Source: Formicarius rufipectus
Lineage: Eukaryota > Chordata > Aves > Passeriformes > Formicariidae
DNA length: 64,000 nt
Direction of reading: 5' to 3'
Assembly (NCBI GenBank): GCA_013399695.1
Contig: VXAU01001757.1
Span: 934,619-998,618 of the forward strand
Numbering within the stretch: the stretch's first letter is position 1; each line of letters opens with the position of its first letter. The notes beneath the pieces are model-generated. The model did not search any database. It was not told the DNA's origin and was given only the letters and a program-made list of their open reading frames with translations. This document shows positions 24,396-35,842 of the stretch, in pieces. A program made the translations under genes and the position numbers.

Positions 24396-26670
24396 GATCT
24401 ATCTAAAATAACCAGGGTAATTAGGCCTTATCTTATCTCAGTTTAGTCTGACAGTCCACAAGAGGTTTGCAATGGAAACAAGTTGTTTTAGGGGTGATAG
24501 ATAGGAAGTAGCTAAGGGATGGTGATAGAGGAAGGTGTGAAGGGGTCGGACTGGTGGGTGGAGAAAATGACGTTTGCAACAGCATTTTGAATTAACAGCA
24601 ATTGCCTGATTTACAGTTTCCCAAGCAAAAAGAGAAGTGTCAATCAGGATACAAGATGTTGAGTGGGCTTGCTTGGGTTGGCTCCGTGGACTAGCTAAGT
24701 ATAGAACAAAAATCTGTCAGGTTTTTTACTGATAGGTGACAATCTCAAAACTCTCAGACTTTTCCTTAGGGAAAAGACTATCTCTTGCCATTCCTGGTGT
24801 AAGACTCAAAGAAAAAAGCCCTGTGATGACTCTGCAGCTCACTCCCCCTGCACAGCAGCTTCTCCTCACAGCTGCTGGGATGATGCTGAGCTCTCTCTGC
24901 TGTTGGTTGCTGCAGGTGGGTGCCAGCCTGTTTCTTCCTGATTCCCAGTTCGTTTTTGGGAAGTTCCAGGTGTTGAGGGACCCATTCAGTGCAGGTAGCT
25001 GAGGTTGCAGCTGCAGCAGGAGCTGTAGGTCGAGCTCTGGGGTTGGGAGGCTGAGGCAAGAGACCATGGCATACCAACCTTTTGCACAACAAAGGGCCTG
25101 GGGATCTCTGTCCCAGCCAGGTGACCTGACACTGAAAGACAAGGCAGGAGCCCTGACCTCAGACTATCAAGCACTTAGACTATGAGAGTATAAAAGCCCA
25201 GAGGTTCCTGTATTTGGGATCTCTCCTTGGAGGCACCAGCTGTTCTGTTTTTGCACCATTATTGAATTATTTTAAGGGTCCAGAAGTGTGAGAAGCTGCC
25301 ACGGGAGACCCACACGTCTCTTGTGCAAAACTCTGGTCTCCACAGGCCACGAGTGGTGTCTTTGGTCTGGCACCCTGAGTGGTGATGCTGCCTGGCCACA
25401 GCAGACACCATGGCCAGAGCTCCTGGTGTCCCCAAGTGCCACACATGCTGTGAGGAGAGGGCTTTGTGGCCCTGGTGCACATTTCTGGGCACCTTTGGTC
25501 ACAGGTGCCTGTGGCTGCAGGAGAGGCTACCCAGCAAAGCCTACCTGGGTGCCTGATGTTTCCTTCTGCACCAGCTTCCCAGGGGAGAATATCTTTTGGT
25601 CTCCAACTCCTTGCTTACAAGAAGCAAAGACCAGCAGGAGTGATGGCCAAGGACTGCTGGGAATGCAGACTTGCTTTTTGTAGTTCTGGTTCCTAAGAGT
25701 GAGTGAGTTTTTATTCTTATTGCTGTTTCCTTTTGCACCCTGCTGTGCAGGGATGCTCTTAGATTTCTTGGTCATCAGCAGTGGGAAGGGAAACTCAAGT
25801 TCTTCCCACTTGGAAATCACTGAAGCAAGGAGTGATGCTACCAGTATTTCCATACAAAATCTTCTTTTTTAGTCTTTTGAGGAACAGTGCTCCCCTGAGA
25901 TTGACGTTTTGAAATAATAACACCTAATCTAATTTCTGACGTATTGAACTGAACTCTAATTTCCATTTTGGTGTCCTGTAAAGAACAACTGGCTCTGGGG
26001 ACCCCAGATAAAGCTGTGGGAGGGACCCCCTACTTCCATATTCAAGCAACTAATCCATCTGCTGCCCCGAGTTTGCACTGATATCTGTGGTGACTGCAGC
26101 TCACGTATCATGAAGACAAATCCTGGTCTGCCTAAAGATCAATAATTCAAGGGGGGACAGGGGGAGCCAGGAATGGGGGACAGAGACTGCAGGAGCCTCT
26201 GCCAATGGAATGCTGTTTGAAAACAACTGAGCTTTAAAACCAGAGCTGTAGGACAATTACTGAGAATTACTGAATGTCCTATGGGTGTGAAGAAGACCCT
26301 GTGAATACAAAATATCCTCTCTCGCCCCTTCCAAAATCCAATTCCTTTTAGGAGCTCCTAGGAGAGGTATTTAGAGCCTATTAGAATGGCAGGAAGCCAG
26401 TTGTTAATCAGCATGCTAATCCTGGGGTGACATCATAGGGCCCAGTGGTGCTACCTGCATATGTTAAGGCCAGAGAGCTGAGCTGGCAGCCTTGCTCTGA
26501 TTTCCTCAGCTTGCAGCACCACAAAGCTCTGGTATTTTCCAGGGACCAGGAAGCGTCCAGGGAGGATGGGACAAGCCTGGGACGTGGATGTAGAGGTTTT
26601 GTGGTTCATTTGTAGCAGGCTGCTCAGGGTAGTGGTATAATCTACAGTTCTGAAGTTGATCATCTACACC
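24396..26670. other. Non-coding stretch, no gene recognised
   Basis: No exon or named repeat is recognised. Many overlapping open frames occur in all frames between 24726 and 25860 because the local sequence is stop-poor. None exceeds about 140 residues or resembles a known protein. A tataaaag lies at about 25187 and lacks a supported transcript. Confidence 0.4.
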
Positions 26671-26776
26671 TTGTAGATGTGGAGCTCAGGGACATGGTTT
26701 AGTGGTGGACATGACATGGTTGGAACTCGATGACCTTAGAGGTCTTTTCCAACCTAAACAATTCTCTGATTCTGTG
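26671..26776 (+). mobile_element. CR1 LINE, short 3' fragment
   Basis: Only the last about 106 bases are present: ttgtagatgtggagctcagg, gacatggtttagtggtggac, ggaactcgatgaccttagag, gtcttttccaacctaaacaa and the tail ttctctgattctgtg. The 'gacatggtttagtgg' form resembles the variant of CR1 also seen at 3258-3480. Confidence 0.9.
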
Positions 26777-27267
26777 CTGAGATGGGAAAGGTGATGTGTT
26801 TGCTCTCTCTTAGCCCAGGCAATAGGGTGAGGACAGAGTGGTGAGCAGGTGCCTGAGACAGCCTGGCTGCTCCTTTGGAGATGTTGGTGGCTGTGCTGTG
26901 CCAGTTCAGTGATGCATCAGACAAGACATGGGCACCTGGGGGTGTCCTGCCACATCTCCAGCCTCCTGCCAGGGCTCCCACGGGCTCAACCCTGCCCAGG
27001 CACCACACCACTCATTACCCTTGCTGTCAGTCTGAATATTTTACCATACATGTCTCGTATTTTGAAATATTTATTGGACGTGGGCTTAGGCTCTTGTCGC
27101 AACATCTTGATTCAGATCAGAGAAATAATGTTGACAGACATGACAAGACAGAGATCAGCCTGTTCAGAGTTATTTCTCTTCCTCTTTAGAGTGTGGAAGG
27201 GTTAAAAAGTTGCCTGAGACTCCTTTTGCTGAGACAAGAGAGCTAAGGGTGTATTGATTTCAGCTTG

Positions 27268-27288
27268 CCCCCCCCCCTTTTTTTTTTT
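27268..27288. repeat. C10-T11 homopolymer junction
   Basis: Ten C are followed directly by eleven T, so the complementary strand is an uninterrupted 21-base purine tract. Confidence 0.9.
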
Positions 27289-28987
27289 GAGCACCATGAG
27301 CTTTGTTTTTTGCTTGCCCTGCAAAAGTGATTATTCAACATAAGTACAGGCAGTTTTCAGTGTTTACAAGTTAGCTGATATAGCAAGTCTCCTTGTCATA
27401 TGCTCCTGAAATACAGGGTAGGGTCGATGTTGCCAGCCTTGAGCATTCAGGACTCATGAGTGAAATGCTTCTAGAAATCACAAGGTTGGCTCCAAAATAG
27501 CAAGTTTTTTCTTAATGAAGGAAGGGGAAAGTCCAGTAGTTTGGTGACATACATTTCAGAGCCTGAAATGGGCCACAGGCTAAATTTTAAAATTAAGTTT
27601 TAAAATTTTTCTCCTCAGTGGAAAGGTAGAGATACGTGCACTATGTTCCTGTGTTTTCTGAGCCTTATGTGGCTCTGTGAGTTGGAGTTTTGAGATTAAA
27701 AGCTGCCAAAGAGTGTGAGACAACAGCAATGTGAGCTGATGTTGTTGCATCAACTCAGCTGCACCTTGATCCTCTTTGGTTATCAGAAGTAAAGGGGCAG
27801 GAAAGTTTTGCTGCCTCCTTAGGAATATTTTAGTGTGAACTTAAACATTCTGAGAAGTCCACTGAAAATATAGAGAAATGTAGAGTATTTGTGTTGTTTA
27901 TACCCCCTACTCCTTCACCCTTAAAACTGAAGGCAGAGGGATGCCAAGGCTGTAAGACAGGCTGCCTGGAAACAACCATCAGCCCTGGCAGAGCCAGGGT
28001 GGCAGAGAGGCTTGGAAGCTGGACATCCAGCAAGCACACTGCTCTGCCTGTCTCCCTGCCTGTACCAGAGAGGAGCTCAGCAGGGTTTCATCCCGGGGCA
28101 CTTCAGGGAAGCAAAGGCTTGGCAAGGTGTGATGCAGCTTTGCTGGATGAGCTCTTTGCTGCAGCCTCACAGAGACACTGTTGGAGGCAGCTGAGAGCCT
28201 GACTGGGTCTTTGGAGCACACTGATCCCTGAGCAGACAACTGGGCCAGGAGGGAGTTCGCACCTTGCTATCTGTCAAGGAGGAAATGTGATTTCTTTTGG
28301 GTGAGTATCAGAGTGGGTGGTTTGGAAGAAATGGAAAATAAACTGTGGAAGTTGCTCATATGGGGGACATGAGCAAGTTTCTCTTCAGGACATTTCTGGT
28401 GTGTTTTCCAGCTAAGAGTAAGCTGAGATCAATTTTATTTGAGGTTAATCCAGGTTAACAAGCTTCATATCTTGATCTCTTCAATCTCTCTGTTCTTCTG
28501 CTGTCACTGTCCTTGGGACATCATTCTCTGATGGTATCTCCCAGACCCTCTTGGATCAGCGTTCAGGGTCTGACAAGGTCACTGATCCCCTCCACAGCTC
28601 AGATAACACCACTCAAGGAAGGACCTCCCTCAGAAAACTGCAGGGCAAAGATGACTAAGCCAGGTGTGTCCATCCCAGCAGAAGGGGCTGGAGCAGGAGG
28701 CAGTATCCCAGTGGGAAAGAGCCTCCTGCCCTTCCTCCTAGCAGAGGGCAGACTGGGCATGTTGGTGAAATTATCTTCCCCAGTCCCTGCTGGAATACTT
28801 TGAGGCTGAAAAGAACATCGTGTTTCCAGGATGGACAATCCAGGAGCTTTAGACAGTGCTAAATTCACCTTAATAATAACTCTCAATGAATCAGGTGGGA
28901 AATATTTCACAAGCTTACAACACCAAAGAACCTGCAGGATTCTTTTAAATGGAAGCCCACGAAAGTGAGCTCTGCCGATTCATTTTG

Positions 28988-29012
28988 TGGGGAGGGGGGG
29001 GTGGAGCTGGGG
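28988..29012 (+). repeat. G-rich tract
   Basis: Runs of four, eight and four G with short spacers lie within 25 bases, a potential four-stranded structure on the plus strand. Confidence 0.6.
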
Positions 29013-30424
29013 AAGAGATGACAGCAATTTTATAACATTGCTAAGCTGTGGCTTTGTAGAGAAGGGAAACATTATAACATTCACGAGCAAGGTCCTGCTC
29101 ATATTCTTTTTCTCCACTTTAGTGTTGCAATCTCTTTTATCAGTTGAAGGAAGAACAAGAGGCCAGCATCCCATCTGCTGAATGTTAATCTGAGTTATGC
29201 AAAATGGGAACTAGCTGGAAACCCAGTGGACTTGCATGGGATATGGAGACACAGGAGAGGCACATATGCTGCAGCTCCAACTATGTCATTTTACTGCTAT
29301 ATGTAAAACACCATCTGTGGTGCAGAGACCTTTGCTAGGAGGGAGGTGCACATTCAGCCCAGAAAATTGTCAACTGAAGTGCTATAAAGTTCTCTATAAG
29401 TGTCTTCATCACTCATTGCTTGAGAAAAGCACCTAATATCATGGATTGTTGCAGCAAGAACTGATGTAGGAAGCCAAAAGCAACAGTGGGGTAAATGGCT
29501 GCAGCCTGGCTGCCTTTAGGAGTAGAACTGGGTCCAAGCCCTCTGGATCTCACAGAGGAAAAAGGGTATAACCCCCCCGAATTTAGTGGTGCCTCAAAGT
29601 AACACCGTTCAAAAATGCAGAGAGGAGACCTCCGTGTGCTTTCCATATGATTTTATTTGGCCCATAATCTTTTGCTTATTAGACAAATTTTATCATAACA
29701 GGAGGCTGGGGGTGATGGACTCATATCCTTCCCTAGCAGGGCTGTAATTCACAAGGTTATTTGCAGTTAGTCCCTTAAACTTCGCCTTCCCATATGTCTG
29801 CAGGCAGGAGCAGCTCGAAGGCACACGTTGTCTCCCACACGTGGGGACCTGCAACTCCAGAGACATTCACAGCCTGTAACTGTGAAAGTTTGGCTTGCAA
29901 GGAGAAAGGGAAATAGCTGTGCCTTCCTGAGGTGTGTGACACCACCCATGGCCACAGAGGGACCTGATGCAAGGCCAGTGAGCTCAGGACGTGCTTAGGC
30001 ACAAGGTGAACCCCATGCACACCTCTGCAGCTCAGACCTGCTGTACAAACAGGACAACAGGGCTGCTTTTTCCTTCTCCAGCTCCAGGGGTTGGGGTCAT
30101 AGGTTTCTGTAGCTGAATTTTGGTAGAATCCAGGCTATCCAGGATGGTTTCTGTTAGAAGCTGCTGGAAGGTTCCCCCGTCCTGTGGAGCCAAGGACAGC
30201 CAGGGCCAGGAGGGACCTCCTGCTGGTGGACAGAGTTGAGCCAATTAAGAATCACAGTCACAGCTCTGGGAGAACATAGTTAAGAATTTAAGAGTGTGGG
30301 ACAGTTGGATATTCCAGCCATGAGATAACAACTCAGAGACAAGGTCAGAGCAGGAGGAGGAGAAGGAGAGACCCCACGCTGAAGCAGGGTGGGGGGAAGG
30401 ACTAAAAACTATTCCCCCCCCACC

Positions 30425-30535
30425 CCTGCAGCCCATGGAGATCCCTCGGGGTGCACAGACCCCCCTGCAGCCCCTGGAGGAGCAGGTGGATGCAGAAGGA
30501 GCTGTTGCCCTNNNNCCTGCAGCCCATGGAGTGAC
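30425..30535. repeat. Minisatellite around an assembly gap
   Basis: CCTGCAGCCC recurs at 30425, 30464 and 30516 followed by catggag or ctggagg. Units are about 39 to 52 bases. Four n at 30512-30515 interrupt the array, so its copy number is probably collapsed. Confidence 0.75.
30512..30515. other. Assembly gap (NNNN)
   Basis: Four unknown bases lie inside the minisatellite. The true missing length may differ from four. Confidence 0.98.
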
Positions 30536-30989
30536 CCCCAGGACAAGAGCAATGGCAGCAACAACCACCAACTGCAAACCCCCATTCCCTGCTCCCTTGA
30601 ACTGCTGGAAAAAGGTCTTCTTAAGACTGATTTCTTTCTTAGTTTTTGGTTTTCTTACTTTTAGTTCTTATCTTGTTAGTAATTAATGTAATTATTTAGC
30701 CACTCTGAATTTGCTGTGCCGTTATCTCTCATCTGGTTTTCTTTGCCTTTTCTCTTTTTCCTTTCCCTCTGGGAAAGTGGGGGGTCTGAAGGTTTGGGTG
30801 GATACCAGGTGAAAACCGCCACAGCTCATCAGAATTATTTCCTGATGAAGCGAGAGGGACGAAAAAGAGTCATCCATTCCCTTTGGGTCACGGTAAGGGC
30901 TGAAAACCCTTGGTTTTTTTCCTGTTGAATGGCTGAGTGTGCAGCTCTGGACCCCCCACTCTGCTGCTCTCCGCTTTCCCAAGGTCTGG

Positions 30990-31300
30990 CAGGCAGGAGC
31001 TGGCAGGGACGGGCTGTGCCAGCGCCAGCAGGAAGGTTTGTGCCAACTCAGTGGCTCATCAGCAGCTGCAGCGATGGGGACGACTCCGCTCCCGCCTGTA
31101 GGTCGGGCTGACTGTGGAGCTCGAGGCTCGTGGGACCAGCGGGACGTTTGGAGGGGTTTGCCTCTCGCCAGCAGGCGTGAAGCAAAGGCAAGGCCTAAAA
31201 AGAGTTAAGTGTGATGATAGGAGTGCCCTGTCTTGTTAGAGAGCTGCAGAATAAATGTTCTGCTTGGTTTGTGGTGGAGAGCTCGTTCTGTTCTGTTTAC
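30990..31300 (+). mobile_element. CpG-rich LTR-like segment
   Basis: From about 31000 to 31185 CpG dinucleotides are far denser than in the surrounding DNA. The segment then runs to an AATAAA signal at 31250-31255 followed by tgttctgcttggtttgtggt, an R/U5-like arrangement. It encodes no recognisable protein. An unmethylated promoter-type CpG patch is the alternative reading. Confidence 0.35.
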
Positions 31301-31319
31301 TAGACCAAAATACCTTGGA

Positions 31320-31804
31320 TAAAAGCTGGGAGTACTATACCATAGGACCTAGTGGTCATAAATATAGTTAAGGTAGGTATTTGAGGGGGGCCATGAGCCA
31401 AAGAGTTTTGCACAGCTCAGCAAGTGAGCGAGCTAACAGAGAGAGGTGAAAATTTCAGTGTGAGGAAGATGAGAAGACGACCCCGAGGGTGAGGCTGAAG
31501 GCTGGAAAAACCACCTTAAAACTGTGTCAAGAGAAGATCCTGCAAGGCTCTGCCCCAGCCCCGCCTGAACTCCACCTCCTATGAATATGATAATCAGATG
31601 ATGAAACTGCATGAATATGTATGTTAAGATGATGTAGTCTTGAACGCCAACTGGATAAATTACCTGGATTCTTGCTGAAACTTTGAAGCAGTTTGTGCCG
31701 TGGAATTGTGCCACGGAACTGTGCCACTTCCCAACATTGCAATAAACACCTTTGCTGCTTCAAGACCAAATTGTCTCCAGGCAGTTCATTTATTTCGTGG
31801 TTTT
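31320..31804 (+). mobile_element. LTR-like segment, possibly ERVL type
   Basis: AT-rich words with repeated gaatatg precede a GC-containing R-like part with AATAAA at 31741-31746, about 60 bases before the likely end. A perfect 6-bp stem (ccgtgg/ccacgg, 31698-31703 with 31711-31716) sits just upstream of the signal. Immediately after comes tggcatcagg (31805-31814), which resembles a leucine-tRNA primer-binding site of ERVL-type elements. The 5' end and family are uncertain. Confidence 0.45.
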
Positions 31805-31960
31805 TGGCATCAGGCAGCAACTCATCCCTCAGAGCAGGGAGAGCCCTTGGGCAGTTGGGCCACCACGGCCAGGGCAAAACAGATCCAGGGAGAGCAGGGA
31901 GCTGGCTGGCAGCTTGAATCCAGGTTGGGAGCATGATGGTAGGGCGGAGAGGGAAGGAAG
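31805..31960 (+). mobile_element. Possible primer-binding site and internal remnant
   Basis: tggcatcagg at 31805 resembles the TGGTATCAG/TGGTGTCAGG start of leucine-tRNA primer-binding sites. The purine-rich sequence that follows may be ERV leader. No gag, pol or env motif was recognised downstream, so any provirus is reduced to a fragment. Confidence 0.3.
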
Positions 31961-34433
31961 AGGAAGAGGCTCTTTTACCACCCACCTGTGTTTGTTTTGT
32001 TGTTGGAGTTGGTAGAAGTGAGGAAAAAACAGAGATACCAGCAGAGTTCAGAGACAATACGAATATTGGGGTTTGGCCTTTTTATACAGGGACATTTGAC
32101 ATGTGTGCTGTGTTGTATGATTTACTGCTGGATGGATCTACAAAGACCAATGTGACCTGGGCTTGGACTCAATCTCTAATTGTTAAAGACCTTCAGGGCT
32201 GCAGGAGGAGCAGGTGTGCTTTAGATCCTCTTGTAAAAATGACACAGGTACAAAACTAGAAGAGCTTAGAAGGAGATGAGAGTCCCCTTAATGAAGGCCT
32301 GGGGACACAGGAGAGAGATGAAGGGCAGGGCAGACAGGACTTCTCATGGTGGCAGGGTCTGCTCACAGCTGTGTTACAGTATGATTGCTCAGGTTAAGAT
32401 ATGAGTTTGCTTCTCCTCCCTCACTTCTGGACTCATTCCTGTGCTGCATCTCTGCACCTGGAGCTCCTTCCCCACCCAAATTCAGCAAGTGGAGTATATT
32501 CCCTGAGCTGAATGAAGGTGCTGCAGGTTAAAGATAAGCTTTCCCGGAAAAGTGCACAACTCCTTTGCTTCCCTTCCTCTCTGAAGTGGACAAATCCTGA
32601 CCTTTGCTGAGCAAGCTGCTGCCACTTCATCATTATTAAAATACCCAGACAAACGACCCTGAGAATGGAGCCCTGTCCATTTTTTCCATGGAGGGGTTTC
32701 CATCTTCTCTCTCCTCATTTATATCCCAGTCTCCAAAGGACAGAGACTGTACTCTTTCTCTTCTCTCAGGTGCACAAGCAAACCATCAGAGCCAAGTCTA
32801 TAATCAAATTGCAATAATCTTCCCTGACTGTGAGTAGAATCCCTTTGCTCCTGTGGAAGCCACAGGGATGGGAGCCCGAGGGCTTGCAGTGTGACAAATG
32901 CTCCACCAGGCTGGTGTGCCAAGCCCAGGGAACTGATCTCACCATGTGCCAATTCACACTCCCATTTATTATGGAGTATTAAGACAGCAACTGGAGATGC
33001 TGCTCCTTATCAGAGTACACAAAATGTTCACAGTTCCTCCCACAAAAAATCGACAATGAGCATAGGATGAAGAGGGAAAAATTGCTCCTCTGTTTAAGGC
33101 AGGAGGAATTAAGGTTCTGAATATAGTCCAGGAAGCTGGAGGCTGAATCAGGGGTTAAACTTGCTTCCTTGAAGCTCCACCACAGTGATTTTTCTACCAT
33201 ATTATCCCAAACATGTGATATGGGGGCAGTTATAAGAAAAAATATTCCATTCTTATTGTATTCCATTGCATTTTTGCTCTGCCTGCCACCACAGTCATGG
33301 GGTAAGAAAGGCCATTTTGTGCATTAAATATACCCAGGAGGTAACTTAGGCTGAAATTAAAATGTTTTGGTCTTTCTGGACTGGAATACAGAATAACCCA
33401 AACTTCTCTCCATGTTTCTTGCTAGTGGAGCCAAGTGCTGCCATTTGAATTGGAAATGTAGCATGGACACAACATGGAAACCCTCCTGCCATCTGCTGCA
33501 CCCTGATTCAGTGCAAACCCCAGCAGGGTTAACTCAGGCCATAAAACATGAAACCACCAGCACATTCATCTCCTGATGGGCAGTTTGGCACAGGGGCTGA
33601 ACCCTTCCCTTCACCATTGGATTGTTTAATGTGATCAAGTTGGGGTTTTTTATTCCACTGGACAATTTGTAACCTGCATCCTCTTTCTCCTAAGCTCTAA
33701 CCTGAAAGAAAAATCTAGCATGCATTAATGCAGGAAATGCTGGTGTACAGCCCTGTAGCCAGTGCTGGGGGAATGAGGGATGAATCCACAGCAGCCCCAT
33801 CTCTTCTGGATCAGTGAAGTTTTGCCCAGCTTTTTTTCTTTTTTTTTTGGATCCCTTGCATAAAGCACTTTCAGCAGGTTTGAGGGCGGTGTTTTAGTGT
33901 CTGTCACAGCAATATTCAACACTTTATGAACAGTTTGAGTGAGGAAAAGTACAACTTGCACATGCAGACTGAGAGAGGAGTATGCCAATCCTGTCTTATG
34001 CTCACCCTGTGCTCGTTGACACCTTGTTGGCCACCACTCCAAGTAAATGCCATGCAGGTAAACGTAGCAGATTAAAGGTGCCTTTAATTCTTCTGTAGCA
34101 TGCACCTCAAAAAGTCATGAAAGATAGATAGGTAGAGTCCCTTGGCACCATCTCTAATTCATGTGTTTGTGACTTTAATCCTTAGCTTGATAGTGTTTTA
34201 ATTGACAGAATGTAAATTCCTTTCTGTGGTAATCCTTCTGGCGCAGGGAGATGTGGACAGATGCTCTCAGCTCACAGACACAGAGGGGGAATGGGCAGGG
34301 GGGGCTGGTGCTGCCATAGTATTTACACAGACATTTCCTGATTATTTACCTTTGTGTGCCTCAGCTCATGCTATCCCACTGAAGTTCACCAGGATCTCTG
34401 TCTCTCTTTCCAGATTTTTATTTGTTTGATTGA

Positions 34434-34502
34434 GTTTTTTTGTTTGTTTGGAGGCTTTTTTGTTTATTTTTCTTTTTTTCTTTTTTTTTTTCTTTTTTTC
34501 CC
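34434..34502. repeat. T-rich low-complexity tract
   Basis: Runs of T broken by single G, C or A bases, ending in a C-run. Low-complexity DNA. Confidence 0.85.
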
Positions 34503-35236
34503 CCTGGGACTTTTGAGCTCATCCCAGTGAGGCTCTCAAGTGTGGTAAACACAAGAAAAAGTGCTGAATGTCTTTGTGAAATCAATGAAGGAGCCGTATC
34601 TGACTTTTCAAAGGAGGAGGAACTATCTTTTCCAGCAGCCTTTAGCTGAGGAAGATGATTTCCTGCACTTGTTTTCCATGGGGATGAGAATACCTGCCCC
34701 TGCAGCTCTAACTTGTGGGAGGATGCTCAATTAAGAGAGGGCCAGGCAACCCCAGCCCTGCAGCTGAAGAAGGAGGCACCAGTGGCCTCCAACCCTCCCT
34801 CCAGCTCTGCATCCAGGCACATCCTCTGGTCATTTGGATTCAGATTAACTTGGTGAGCCACCAGTGCTTTCAGTTTTTGCAAAAGAGCAGAGATCTTAGC
34901 AGGGAAGGAGTTCTCAGGAGGTGTGTGGAGCTCAGGGTACCAGCTGCACCAGCAACTACAGACAAGCCTAGAAAAACAGTGAGCTTTAATAAACCATTTA
35001 AAAAAATATTAGGTAGGTTTTTCAAGGCAACAGGAAGAGAGGTGTTCAGATCATTTTGAAATTTACTGCCATTTGCAGTAGTTTGGTCTACCCAGCTTAT
35101 GTAAGCACATTTCCTTCTAAAACCAGTTCTTCCTTTTTGGACTCACACATAATAACTAAAATCCTGACCATTTTAGTTATTTGTCATACCAAAACGTCCC
35201 CCACTGAGTATAATCAGAGTTTAGGTACAGAGAGAA

Positions 35237-35842
35237 ATGAAAAACATCTGTGAAAGAATTTCATGTAGTGACAGAGGAGTTAATGGGCCTTTATTTAAAT
35301 ACCTTAATATTTACCAGTTTGGGGATATGAACACTATTTCCAAGACTTTCAGACAGATAAACTGTGACCTTTCCAAGCTCCCCAGCTCTGCCCAGTCTGC
35401 TTTTGCTTTTTTCCTTTCTAAACCCCAGTCAGATGCTGCCCTCATCCCCCACATCAGGAAAGCCAGCCAAGCTAGCCAAAACCCAATTGTTTTCTTCCCA
35501 GCCTCGCTGTTGCTGCTACATGATTGGGGTCCTCTGAATTCCCCCCCAGTGTTTTCTCCCCCACAGCTGCAGTGTCTGTGTCACCTCAGCCCACAGAGGG
35601 GCTCAGGGCAGGCAGCAGTGAGGGGCAGGGGGGCTGCTCACGCGGCGCTGCAGCCTCTGCTCTGCCCTCCCAGGGCTCCCCTGCTCACTGATAGACAAGG
35701 ACAACTACAACTTGGGTGTCCTCTCTCTTTATTTCTGCTTGATTCACTTGCCCCAGATATAAAACTTCAGCTGCCTCGCAAGTGGCTGCTGAAAAACAAG
35801 TTCCATATGTATTACCCTTCAGCTACATTAGACACAGAATAA
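35237..35842 (+). other. Longest open frame, unrecognised (201 codons)
   Basis: This 201-codon frame is the longest in the window. It shows no signal peptide, no repeated motif and no domain I know. The middle is proline-, serine- and alanine-rich because it crosses a GC-rich patch (35540-35690). No Kozak context, splice junction or nearby polyadenylation signal was identified that would make a gene. A frame of this size is expected by chance in stop-poor sequence, so I consider coding unlikely. Confidence 0.1.

Larger units (their letters stand above)
26777..30261. other. Non-coding stretch, no gene recognised
   Basis: No exon or named mobile element is recognised. It contains a C10/T11 junction at 27268-27288 and a G-rich run at 28988-29012. 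Overlapping antiparallel open frames at 27891-28239 and 28513-28910 are short, unrecognised and share the same DNA, so they are most likely chance. Confidence 0.4.
30262..30830 (+). mobile_element. LTR-retrotransposon-type dispersed repeat
   Basis: The block has the texture of avian LTR-type repeats: a short minisatellite based on CCTGCAGCCC, a long pyrimidine-rich run (30620-30770) and a sharp change in composition from its flanks. It continues toward the LTR-like blocks at 31.0 and 31.3 kb. I recognise the general pattern but not the family, and its ends are approximate. It encodes no intact protein. Confidence 0.35.

Noticed and set aside
31527..32057. 176-codon minus-strand frame considered as retroviral coding sequence
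   Set aside because: It runs antisense through the LTR-like segment and shows no gag, protease, polymerase or envelope motif.
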